From Salicibibacter cibarius (GTDB lineage: Bacteria; Bacillota; Bacilli; Bacillales; Marinococcaceae), in contig NZ_CP054705.1 of assembly GCF_016495725.1 (NCBI RefSeq), forward strand, positions 4,278,001 to 4,342,000: DNA of 64,000 bases. The letters run 5' to 3'. The translations under genes and the position numbers were made by a program. Each line of letters starts with the position of its first letter. Position 1 is the stretch's first letter. Positions 33,503-40,755 of the stretch are shown here, one piece after another. The notes beneath the pieces are model-generated. The model did no database searches, was not told where the DNA came from, and worked only from the letters and a program-made list of their open reading frames with translations.

Positions 33503-34810
33503 ATGAGTATTGACGACAGAACAGTGACAGCAGAGTCAAGGAGACGATTCATTGAGACGGTCCAGAAACAGTTGATTCGTGAAAATCCCAGTGCCCTTCC
33601 GGAGTATGGCATCGATGGCATTTATGGAGAAGAAACAGACCTTGCGGTCCAAGATTTTCAAAGCCAAGAAGGGCTGACCGTGGATGGCATTGCCGGACCG
33701 GAAACCAATAATGCCCTCAGAGAAGCCATTTTGTTTGGCGAAGGTTCTGAAGGCGAAGGGGTCGAAATGCTTCAGGAAGACCTCACGTGGTTCTACTTTG
33801 AACCTGACGGTGGCATTGATGGCATTTACGGCCCAGGTACGGAACAAGCGGTTCGAGACTTTCAATCCGATAATGATCTTTCCGTCGATGGGATTGCTGG
33901 TCCAAATACCCTTGAAATGATGGACGAGCTCATTGAAACCATTCTTGTTGAGGAAGGCGATGCGAATAGTTTGGTTCGCCGGATTCAAGAGCAATTAAAT
34001 GAGCAAGATGAAGTGGATATTTCTATTGATGTTGACGGGAGTTTTGGGCCAGAAACCGAGGGTGCGATTGAAGATTTTCAAGAGGTTACGGACCAACAAG
34101 TTGATGGTATTGCGGGGCCTGTAACAATGAACTTATTAGACTTAGAGGCTTTTCATCCATCTACTGAAGAGGAATTAAACCAAGTTCTTGAAGATGAAGG
34201 TTATGAAATGGAAGTAGAAGAACAATCTGAAGAAGCAGCACTGAGCTTTGTTGATTTATTGCAATCAAGCGAAGCTTATCAAAATAACCTTCCTTCTGAA
34301 GCTAGTGACGAAATTTCTGATCCTGAATTAACTCGAATCAGTAGACAATTTGAAGAGGACGATCAAGAATTCTATCTGCTTTCAGGAAGCTTAGATGAAG
34401 AAAATGGTTATATCCATGTTTTTGCAACTTTTGATGAAGATGAGGAAATTCTAAATTTTGGATTTGGAGTAATTGAAGGAGATCTTTATGAAAGCCCTGC
34501 TACATTAAATGTTTATGATGTAGATGGAGAAACAGTTGAAGAAGAAGAAGACACTGTACTTGAGTTCACCAATGCAGAACTTGACATTCAAAACCAATTA
34601 ACTGAAGCAATTTTTGAAGCTAACGAATCTGATATTCGTATTCAGGTTGAAGACCCTTGTGATTTTGCAGTTGCAGCTAGTGCAGGAATTGCTTGTGGTG
34701 TTCCTGGCCTTTTTGCCGGAACATTCACAGCAGGTATAGGGTGGTTGGTATTTGCAGGAGTGTGCGGCGCTACTGTAGACGCTGTAACTCCATCTGGTGC
34801 TTGTTCCTAA
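33503..34810 (+). CDS. Protein with three PG-binding repeats and variable four-Cys hydrophobic tail (arm B)
   Basis: The 435-residue protein shares its first 150 or so residues with arm A at near-identical bases, including all of PG-binding repeats 1 and 2. Repeat 3 has scattered changes, and the rest is diverged but alignable (YDVDGE, LDIQ). The tail again is Gly/Ala-rich and hydrophobic with four Cys (DPCDFAVAASAGIACGVPG ... FAGVCGATVD ... GACS), but its sequence differs. No signal peptide. A strong terminator follows, then a small membrane protein gene. Confidence 0.85.
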   Translation: MSIDDRTVTAESRRRFIETVQKQLIRENPSALPEYGIDGIYGEETDLAVQDFQSQEGLTVDGIAGPETNNALREAILFGEGSEGEGVEMLQEDLTWFYFEPDGGIDGIYGPGTEQAVRDFQSDNDLSVDGIAGPNTLEMMDELIETILVEEGDANSLVRRIQEQLNEQDEVDISIDVDGSFGPETEGAIEDFQEVTDQQVDGIAGPVTMNLLDLEAFHPSTEEELNQVLEDEGYEMEVEEQSEEAALSFVDLLQSSEAYQNNLPSEASDEISDPELTRISRQFEEDDQEFYLLSGSLDEENGYIHVFATFDEDEEILNFGFGVIEGDLYESPATLNVYDVDGETVEEEEDTVLEFTNAELDIQNQLTEAIFEANESDIRIQVEDPCDFAVAASAGIACGVPGLFAGTFTAGIGWLVFAGVCGATVDAVTPSGACS

Positions 34811-34811
34811 G

Positions 34812-34853
34812 ACTAAAAAGGGATTGTCTCAAAAAAGACAATCCCTTTTTAGT
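34812..34853 (+). terminator. Strong terminator after the arm B PG-binding gene
   Basis: ACTAAAAAGGGATTGTCT pairs with AGACAATCCCTTTTTAGT around CAAAAA. The T-run is inside the 3' arm. Confidence 0.92.
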
Positions 34854-34927
34854 TTAAATTTATGTAAATGAGGAAAAAAATCATTAATTGCGCTAATAAT
34901 ATAATTTAGGGAGAGGGGGGATTCGGT

Positions 34928-35125
34928 ATGAACAAACTAACAGGAATTTTACTCTTTAGCTTATTTCCTGGAATAGTTATGGTAATTATTAATATCATAT
35001 GGAGTTTAACTCAAAACACTCCTATCACATTTAATTCAATTCTTATATACTTCGTAATAGGCTTTACCATAGGCAGTGTATTAGTAATTTTACGTTTGTT
35101 AATTAAAGGGGAACTTTGGAAATAA
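34928..35125 (+). CDS. Small two-segment membrane protein, candidate immunity protein
   Basis: The 65-residue product has hydrophobic segments at about 5-25 (GILLFSLFPGIVMVIINIIW) and 38-58 (ILIYFVIGFTIGSVLVILRL) with few charged residues until the end (KGELWK). AGAGGGGGGA precedes the ATG at 34928. It follows the arm B variable-tail gene, as 27601-27786 adjoins the arm A tail. No family is recognised; the immunity role is inference. Confidence 0.7.
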   Translation: MNKLTGILLFSLFPGIVMVIINIIWSLTQNTPITFNSILIYFVIGFTIGSVLVILRLLIKGELWK

Positions 35126-35143
35126 ACTTTGCGTCTTTAAAGC

Positions 35144-35299
35144 GTGATCCTTATCAGTGTATCGCCAAATGCTGGTATTGCAGGTGGAGCTACGATATGT
35201 GGTTTGGCATCAATAGGAACAGGAATTGGTTTTATTGTCATTATCAGTTGTGCTTGGTTTACTGGAGGTCTTATACAATATACATGTGAAGAAGGCTGA
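35144..35299 (+). pseudogene. Orphan variable-tail fragment
   Basis: A 51-codon frame without a start signal ends NAGIAGGATICGLASIGTGI ... ISCAWFTGG ... YTCEEG and a stop. The Gly/Ala-rich hydrophobic pattern with spaced Cys matches the tails of the two PG-binding proteins, but the sequence is different again. It is best read as the 3' end of a third, lost copy, or as an unused cassette. Confidence 0.6.
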
Positions 35300-35541
35300 T
35301 TTTATTAAACAAGTTATGAAGGGGGAAAACACTCACAAAAATATGGTTCGGTGCAGTGAGCGGTTTACGCATTGTCAAGCAGCGTATAAAAACGTGCATA
35401 AAATCCTCTTTAGAATAAATAAATTGGGAGCGATAGAATCAGCAAGAAAACGCCAGCAATTTTTTAGGCCATGAAACAAACTTATATTCCTGTTACTTGG
35501 GATGGGTGTGGCCAATTTGCTTTCTATGACCGGGCACTATT

Positions 35542-35934
35542 CTACCCTTCCTTGCTATATCCTTCTTCCGCTTCCCGTTTCACTTTCGCAAGCGATGACG
35601 TGCCAAGCCCGGCGGTCACTGTCGCCACGTATCCCCCTTCAATTAACGGAGCATTGCAAATCGCGATGTTTCGGCCTTCATACATTTCCTGTACCATTTC
35701 CGCGTTCATTTTCGCGCTTCCAATGTCATAAAAAATAAGAATAGCATCTTCCGGATCAATTTCTTTTACGATCGCTTCAATACGGTCCACGCTTGTGCCG
35801 ATTTCGCCTCCGTCAAGCCCGCCGCAAGCATAGACGCCTACCTCCGGATTCGCTTGTTGCAACAGCTCCCTGGCACCTTCCGCCAACGTTTCTACGTGGG
35901 AGATTAAAAGGATCGCCACTTGATTTCCTGCCAT
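35542..35934 (-). CDS. dhaM: Dihydroxyacetone kinase phosphotransfer subunit DhaM
   Basis: DhaM passes phosphate from the PTS (HPr) to ADP bound on DhaL. The 130-residue product is the EIIA-mannose-like domain alone, with the active His in LISHVETLAEGARELLQQ. It lacks the HPr and EI-like extensions of the E. coli protein, as usual in Gram-positives. Its start overlaps the dhaL stop by one base. Confidence 0.93.
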   Translation of the reverse strand: MAGNQVAILLISHVETLAEGARELLQQANPEVGVYACGGLDGGEIGTSVDRIEAIVKEIDPEDAILIFYDIGSAKMNAEMVQEMYEGRNIAICNAPLIEGGYVATVTAGLGTSSLAKVKREAEEGYSKEG

Positions 35935-36548
35935 TATCCTTCCCCCTCATCCATTGTCTTCGCCAGTGCTTGAAATAAATAAAAGCTGGATACTGCTCCC
36001 GGGTCGAGATGCCCCACCGATTTTTCGCCGAGGAGTGCTCCACGCCCTTTTTTCACGACCATACTTTCGGTTTCCTCCATCCCTGTTTGCGCAGCATCCT
36101 CGATTTTCTTCCAGTCCGGTTCATTTTCATCAAGGATCGCTGCTACCGGGGACCATACGTCCAAGAGCGTGCCGTCACCGGCTTGGGCTTTCCCTCGCTG
36201 GGCAATCCCTTCCACCGCTTTTGCCATCCCTGACATCCACGCCGGGCCGTCCACCTGGTCCACGTCCGTCCAAGCCGTGCCCAAACGCATAAAAGCTGTG
36301 CCGTATAACGGACCGGCAGCGCCACCCACGTTAGAGACGAGTGCACTCCCTATTTTTTGCATCAGTTGTGACAACGATAAATCTTTCCAATCATCCAGGT
36401 TTTCAACAACTGCCCGAAAGCCCCGTTCCATATTCACACCATGATCGCCGTCGCCGACGAATTGATCGAGCTTGGATAATTCATCTTTATGTTCGACCAA
36501 CTTTTCCGCTGTTTGCCGCATCCATTGCGCTGCCTGTTCATTATTCAT
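35934..36548 (-). CDS. dhaL: Dihydroxyacetone kinase ADP-binding subunit DhaL
   Basis: DhaL carries a tightly bound ADP that is phosphorylated by DhaM and transfers phosphate to dihydroxyacetone on DhaK. The Mg/ADP site is visible as FVGDGDHGVNMERGF (about 27-41), and the lid-like GDGTLLDVWSPV block follows. Length 204. It lies 12 bases from dhaK. Confidence 0.95.
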   Translation of the reverse strand: MNNEQAAQWMRQTAEKLVEHKDELSKLDQFVGDGDHGVNMERGFRAVVENLDDWKDLSLSQLMQKIGSALVSNVGGAAGPLYGTAFMRLGTAWTDVDQVDGPAWMSGMAKAVEGIAQRGKAQAGDGTLLDVWSPVAAILDENEPDWKKIEDAAQTGMEETESMVVKKGRGALLGEKSVGHLDPGAVSSFYLFQALAKTMDEGEG

Positions 36549-36560
36549 TTTCTCTACCTC

Positions 36561-37532
36561 CTAATACTGCGTCCATTGAACCGTATGCACAGGCGCCTCC
36601 AAGTACTTCGACAATTCTTCATCGAGTGCCAGCAACGTCAGTGACACGCCTGCCATATCCAGGCTTGTCATATAATCCCCGACAAATGTGTGTTGGATAT
36701 CCCGATTCAATTGCTTCATCACATCGTTGGCAAACACATGCTGCTCCATAAGCGAAGTGCTACCCATGCCATTGATCAACAGCGCTAACGGCGCTTCCTC
36801 AGGGATTTCTTTTAAAATAGATTTCAGTAAAAGTTGCGCTGTCTTTTCGGACGTCGCCACGTCCCGGCGTTCCATGCCCCGTTCCCCGTGAATCCCAATG
36901 CCAACTTCCATTTCGTCTTCGGAAAGATCGAAACTCGGCTGCGCAACCGCCGGTAATGTACAGGGCTTGAGTGCAACACTCATGCTTCGAATCCTGCTCA
37001 CCGCCTTTTCTGCGACACGCTTCACGTCGGACAAGGACGCCCCTGTTTCCGCAAACGCCCCCGTAATTTTTTGAACGAGCACCGTCCCGGCAATACCCCG
37101 CCGTTGTTCAGAATCGTTAACGGCAACATCGTCATTAATGATAACCATCTCTGTTTTGATCCCTTCTGCCTCCGCCATTTCCTGAGCCATTTCACCGTTC
37201 ATAACGTCCCCATTGTAATTTTTTATGAGAAGCAATACGCCTTCTCCTTGATCAACTGCCTGGATAGCTGCGAAAAACTGGTCTGCGCCCGGTGACGTGA
37301 ACACCTCTCCGGCGACAGCAGCATCAAGCATCCCTTTCCCAACGTAACCGGCATGAGCGGGCTCATGGCCACTTCCGCCTCCGCTAACGAGGCCGACTTT
37401 TTGCGGAGTAAGCGAGCGTCGGACAATGACATCCGTTCCTTCCAAACGATCAATCAAGGTGTCGTTTGCCGCGACAAGCCCGTCCAGAAAAGCAGACACA
37501 ATCTGTTCAGGGTCATTCATTAATTTTTTCAT
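36561..37532 (-). CDS. dhaK: Dihydroxyacetone kinase substrate-binding subunit DhaK
   Basis: DhaK binds dihydroxyacetone covalently through a His. Family blocks are GLVSGGGSGHEPAHAGYVG, AVAGEVFTSPGADQ, and KNYNGDVMNGEMAQEMA. Length 323. ATG 37532 has GGAGGG upstream. First gene of dhaK-dhaL-dhaM, a PTS-dependent route for dihydroxyacetone from glycerol or sugar breakdown. Confidence 0.96.
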   Translation of the reverse strand: MKKLMNDPEQIVSAFLDGLVAANDTLIDRLEGTDVIVRRSLTPQKVGLVSGGGSGHEPAHAGYVGKGMLDAAVAGEVFTSPGADQFFAAIQAVDQGEGVLLLIKNYNGDVMNGEMAQEMAEAEGIKTEMVIINDDVAVNDSEQRRGIAGTVLVQKITGAFAETGASLSDVKRVAEKAVSRIRSMSVALKPCTLPAVAQPSFDLSEDEMEVGIGIHGERGMERRDVATSEKTAQLLLKSILKEIPEEAPLALLINGMGSTSLMEQHVFANDVMKQLNRDIQHTFVGDYMTSLDMAGVSLTLLALDEELSKYLEAPVHTVQWTQY

Positions 37533-37610
37533 ATAAATCCCTCCGCTCGTAGTATGCATGATATATATACCCGTTAATCAAGCGAGAAAATCGTGAAAAA
37601 ACGCGTTCAC

Positions 37611-38172
37611 CTACTCGATTTCAGTGAACACGCCATTTAGATCTATTTTTAAATCTGTGAAAATAACCGAGTGAAGAACGTCTGAAGGGCCATACGTGTT
37701 TCTTTCCGAATACTTCCCATTAACCAATGGATGCAGGTGGACGAGGTTATGCTCTGTGTCCACAATCTAATATTCCTCCACGCCTGCTTGTTCATAGACG
37801 TTAAATTTTTCATTGAAATCCTTCATGGCTGTAGATGGGGACAGAGCTTCCGCTACAAGACTAGGCGGTCCTTTAAAACCTTTTTCGGTAAGCGAAGCAA
37901 AATCACATATGACCGACAAATCAAGTTGTACAATTGTGTCCGCTTCTTCATAAGTTTACTCGCGGTCGAGAAACACATCAAATGGGGCGAGGAAAACATG
38001 ACAGTGATTTCGAAAGTGTTCTTTCAATGCAATGTGTAGTTCACTCAATATGTGTTCAGGCCTTGGGGCTGGCATCATATCATATGGCCGTCCGTGAATA
38101 ATCTCCCAGCGTCCCCCGCCAGTTTCTCCATTCAGGATACTTGTAGCTGTCTTGGCGACCCGGCATCGTCAT
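37611..38172 (-). pseudogene. Dead Uma2-family (DUF820) nuclease-like gene
   Basis: Read on the minus strand, the start MPGRQDSYKYPEWRNWRG is followed by a frameshift into RWEIIHGRPYDMMPAPRPEH, then DVFLDRE and a TAA, EEADTIVQLDLSVICDF, FKGPPSLVAEALSPSTA, KFNVYEQAGVEEY and a TAG, then IVDTEHNLVHLH to the end. These are the ordered motifs of Uma2 proteins. The TAG stands where the conserved Trp of EYW(I/V) belongs. One frameshift and two nonsense codons leave no full product. Confidence 0.88.
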
Positions 38173-38318
38173 ACGCTATCAGCTCCCTTTTTCTTATATA
38201 TCCATAGCCAATGATTACAGTAGCTAGACGATCGTCACCCGATACGGAGCGGTTGTCCACACATTCTTCATCAAACATTTGTTTAATAAATCGTATCGAC
38301 ATATTCCCGCGCCCAATG

Positions 38319-39233
38319 TTACGTGGATGGTCGCGGACTTGAACACATGGATGTACATTCTATCCCTTCGCCTTCCATTTGAATGACCGCGTGCGAGATA
38401 CGAAATTCTTCTTTTAACATGTGGGTCGCTTGCCGAAGCAATGCGTCGCGGTCCGCCCCCTCTTCCACAACAAGGTGGCAACTTAACGCCGGGAAGTCTG
38501 AAGTGATCGACCACAAATGCAAATCATGCAACGAATGGACATGCGGCAATTCTTTTAAATGTTTTTCAATCTTTTGCAAGGATATGCTCGCTGGTTTTCC
38601 CTCCATCAAGACATGCACCGACTCACTTGCAATGCGAAATCCAGCCGTTAAAATTAACAGCGCCACTACTATGCTAATAATCGGATCGGCAAATGTCCAA
38701 TTGAAAAATAAAATCAGCAATCCGGCAACAAGCACCCCGATCGTACTGACAATATCTCCGAGCACGTGGAAAAAAGCGCCGCGCAAGTTCAGGTTTCCTT
38801 TCACATCACCTCCGCGCAAAAATATCCACGCGACGAGCAAATTGATGAAAAGGGCAAAGCTTGCAAACGCCAACATTCCTCCCCCGGCGACTTCGGGAGG
38901 TGCTTGAAAACGTTGAATTGCCTGCCAGAACACAAATACGGAGATGCCGATCAACACAACTCCGTTGATTAGTGCCGCAAGAATCTCGAATCGCCGGTAG
39001 CCAAACGTTTTGCTTTTGCTTGCTGCCCGTTCCCCGACTTTAAACGCTATCAAGGCGAGTCCAATGGCAAAAAAATCGCTCAGCATATGGCCGGCGTCTG
39101 CCATTAGGGCCAAGCTGTTCGTTAACAAACCTCCGATCACTTCCGCGATGACGAGGATAAATATCAACAATAAGGCTAACAAGAGTGCTTTTTTATTATC
39201 GGTATGATGATGGTGATGGTGGTTATGAGACAT
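38319..39233 (-). CDS. czcD: Cation diffusion facilitator (zinc/cadmium efflux) CzcD
   Basis: The protein exports Zn2+ or Cd2+ in exchange for protons. It begins with a His cluster (HNHHHHHHTDN), has six membrane segments, and keeps the transport-site motifs ALMADAGHMLSDFFAIG and FHVLGDIVSTIG (HxxxD pairs). The C-terminal cytoplasmic domain contains VHSLHDLHLWSIT. Length 304. The ArsR-type gene 11 bases upstream should control it. Confidence 0.95.
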   Translation of the reverse strand: MSHNHHHHHHTDNKKALLLALLLIFILVIAEVIGGLLTNSLALMADAGHMLSDFFAIGLALIAFKVGERAASKSKTFGYRRFEILAALINGVVLIGISVFVFWQAIQRFQAPPEVAGGGMLAFASFALFINLLVAWIFLRGGDVKGNLNLRGAFFHVLGDIVSTIGVLVAGLLILFFNWTFADPIISIVVALLILTAGFRIASESVHVLMEGKPASISLQKIEKHLKELPHVHSLHDLHLWSITSDFPALSCHLVVEEGADRDALLRQATHMLKEEFRISHAVIQMEGEGIECTSMCSSPRPST

Positions 39234-39244
39234 TTGAACACCTC

Positions 39245-39550
39245 CTAATCATGCAAAGAATGATGAATCGTTTGTTCCAGAACTTCGAGCACATGCCGGT
39301 CATCAGGGGAATAATAAACCGATGTTCCTTCTCTTCGCGATGTGACGAGCCGGATATTTTTTAACAAACGTAACTGGTGAGAAACCGTGGACTGGCTTAA
39401 TGACAAGCGTTCGGCAATCGTGTTCACCGAACATTCTTTGATTGAAAGCAAGTGTAAAATACGGATTCTTGTCGGGTCGGATAAAGCTTTAAATGTTTGT
39501 GAAACAGTGAACAGTGTTTCTTCGTCGAGATCGTGCATAGACGCCTCCAT
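39245..39550 (-). CDS. czrA: ArsR-family metal-sensing repressor (CzrA-like)
   Basis: The 101-residue winged-helix repressor has [20 protein letters not shown] and the recognition helix [21 protein letters not shown]-terminal His and Asp residues ([19 protein letters not shown]) match the alpha-5 zinc site of CzrA/SmtB-type sensors. ATG 39550 is used here; ATG 39538 with GGAGG six bases upstream is an alternative start. A perfect 12-base palindrome lies upstream. Confidence 0.92.
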   Translation of the reverse strand: MEASMHDLDEETLFTVSQTFKALSDPTRIRILHLLSIKECSVNTIAERLSLSQSTVSHQLRLLKNIRLVTSRREGTSVYYSPDDRHVLEVLEQTIHHSLHD

Positions 39551-39563
39551 ATTATCACCCTTT

Positions 39564-39575
39564 ATATGATCATAT
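39564..39575. promoter_or_regulatory. Likely operator of the ArsR-type repressor
   Basis: ATATGATCATAT is a perfect palindrome 14 bases before the repressor gene. ATATGA half-sites are typical of CzrA/ArsR operators, though with a wider gap in most cases. Confidence 0.6.
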
Positions 39576-39619
39576 GTTCATGTTACCATGAAAAGAATGA
39601 CGGTTCAAGGACCGCAACT

Positions 39620-39775
39620 TGTTGCTTGCGGTCAAAAAGGGTATCATGAAGCGTTTATAAAGACCGAAATTCGATAAGGCTTTTCCACAGGGGCTCCATG
39701 GGCCCTTCATGAAGACCGTTATCGGGTGGTCACCCCAAAAAAACAGCGTCATGAAGCGCCCATGGCGACCGTTTA
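39620..39775. repeat. 52-bp-period intergenic repeat array, about three units
   Basis: The CATG core of each unit lies at 39645, 39697 and 39750 (spacings 52 and 53). Units resemble those at 10549-10795 (TCATGAAG ... CATGGCGACCG). The sequence fills the gap upstream of the metal-efflux pair. Confidence 0.8.
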
Positions 39776-39805
39776 CCGTTAGTCACTCCCAATACGGATG
39801 CCATA

Positions 39806-39905
39806 GCTGATAAATCGTTTGTTTTCGCTGATATATTACTGATTTCAGCTGATACATTGCAGTTTCCAGCTGATACCGACGTGTTTTTGGCTGATAACCG
39901 ATTCA
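39806..39905. repeat. 21-bp-period repeat, five units
   Basis: GCTGATA occurs at 39806, 39827, 39848, 39869 and 39890, exactly 21 bases apart. Between them lie variable bases rich in T (such as GTTTTC, GATTTC, GTTTCC). Twenty-one bases is two helical turns, so all five boxes face one side of the DNA. Confidence 0.88.
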
Positions 39906-39948
39906 ACGCGCCCCTTCGTCACGAAAGCATCGATTAGCATGAGGATTT

Positions 39949-40734
39949 CTAGTCAAACATCAACGGACGGGCGATTTTGTTGATGGCACCGCCATCAACC
40001 ATGAGCGTCTGCCCGCTTACGTACGTGGATTCATCCGAAGCAAGGAATAAACAAGCGTTCGCGATATCTTCCGTCGAGCCGATGCGTCCCATCGGTTGAA
40101 AATCAAGCGTTTGCCGAAAAGCTTCATCAGGGTCTTCGAGACTTTCGAATGTTTTTTGCAACAGAGGCGTATCAACGGTACTCGGTCCGACAGCGTTCAC
40201 ACGGATTTGATCAGGGCCGTAATCGAGAGCCATTTGCCGCGTAAGTGCCGTCAATCCACCTTTCGCGGTAGCGTAAGCGGCAAGACGGGTGATTGTCTTT
40301 TCCGCGTGCCAGGATGCAATGTTGATGATTGAGCCGCCGCCCCTTTTTTGCATTTCCGGCAACACATATTTGGAGCATAGAAAAGGACCGGTCAGGTTGA
40401 TCCCCAAGAGTTGGTTCCACTCGTCCAAAGACGTCTCGTGCACGGGTTTGCGAAAATTGATCGCGGCATTATTTACCAAAATATCAATTCCGCCATAGTT
40501 GTCCACCACCGTTTTCACGAGATCCATCACGCTCGCGTCATCGCTAACGTCGGTCGGCTGAAAAAAAGCGTCCGTTTGCTGGTTTTGCAATTGCTGAACG
40601 GTTTCACGGCCTATTTCTTCATCGACATCGGCGACAACAACCTTTGCTCCTTCCTTTCCGAACGTCTCGGCAATGCCTTTGCCAATGCCTTGGCCACCAC
40701 CGGTCACGACAGCTACTTTATCTTGTAAACGCAT
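39949..40734 (-). CDS. Short-chain dehydrogenase/reductase
   Basis: The 261-residue SDR has the cofactor motif VVTGGGQGIGKGIAETFG, NNAAINF, and the catalytic set Ser in IINIASWHA and YATAK (Tyr and Lys). An acidic VADVDEE after strand 2 favours NAD over NADP. The substrate cannot be read; it resembles glucose/3-oxoacyl-type reductases. It lies 22 bases after hyuB and may share its transcript. Confidence 0.92.
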   Translation of the reverse strand: MRLQDKVAVVTGGGQGIGKGIAETFGKEGAKVVVADVDEEIGRETVQQLQNQQTDAFFQPTDVSDDASVMDLVKTVVDNYGGIDILVNNAAINFRKPVHETSLDEWNQLLGINLTGPFLCSKYVLPEMQKRGGGSIINIASWHAEKTITRLAAYATAKGGLTALTRQMALDYGPDQIRVNAVGPSTVDTPLLQKTFESLEDPDEAFRQTLDFQPMGRIGSTEDIANACLFLASDESTYVSGQTLMVDGGAINKIARPLMFD

Positions 40735-40755
40735 AAGCTTCCCCCTTTTTAATAC

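Noticed and set aside
35300-35541. Coding potential between the orphan tail and dhaM
   Set aside because: Short frames (KNVHKILFRI, KQTYIPVTWDGCGQFAF) exist but have no start signals or recognisable family.
37731-38039. Plus-strand frame of 102 codons
   Set aside because: It is the antisense of the Uma2 pseudogene, whose conserved motifs are on the minus strand.
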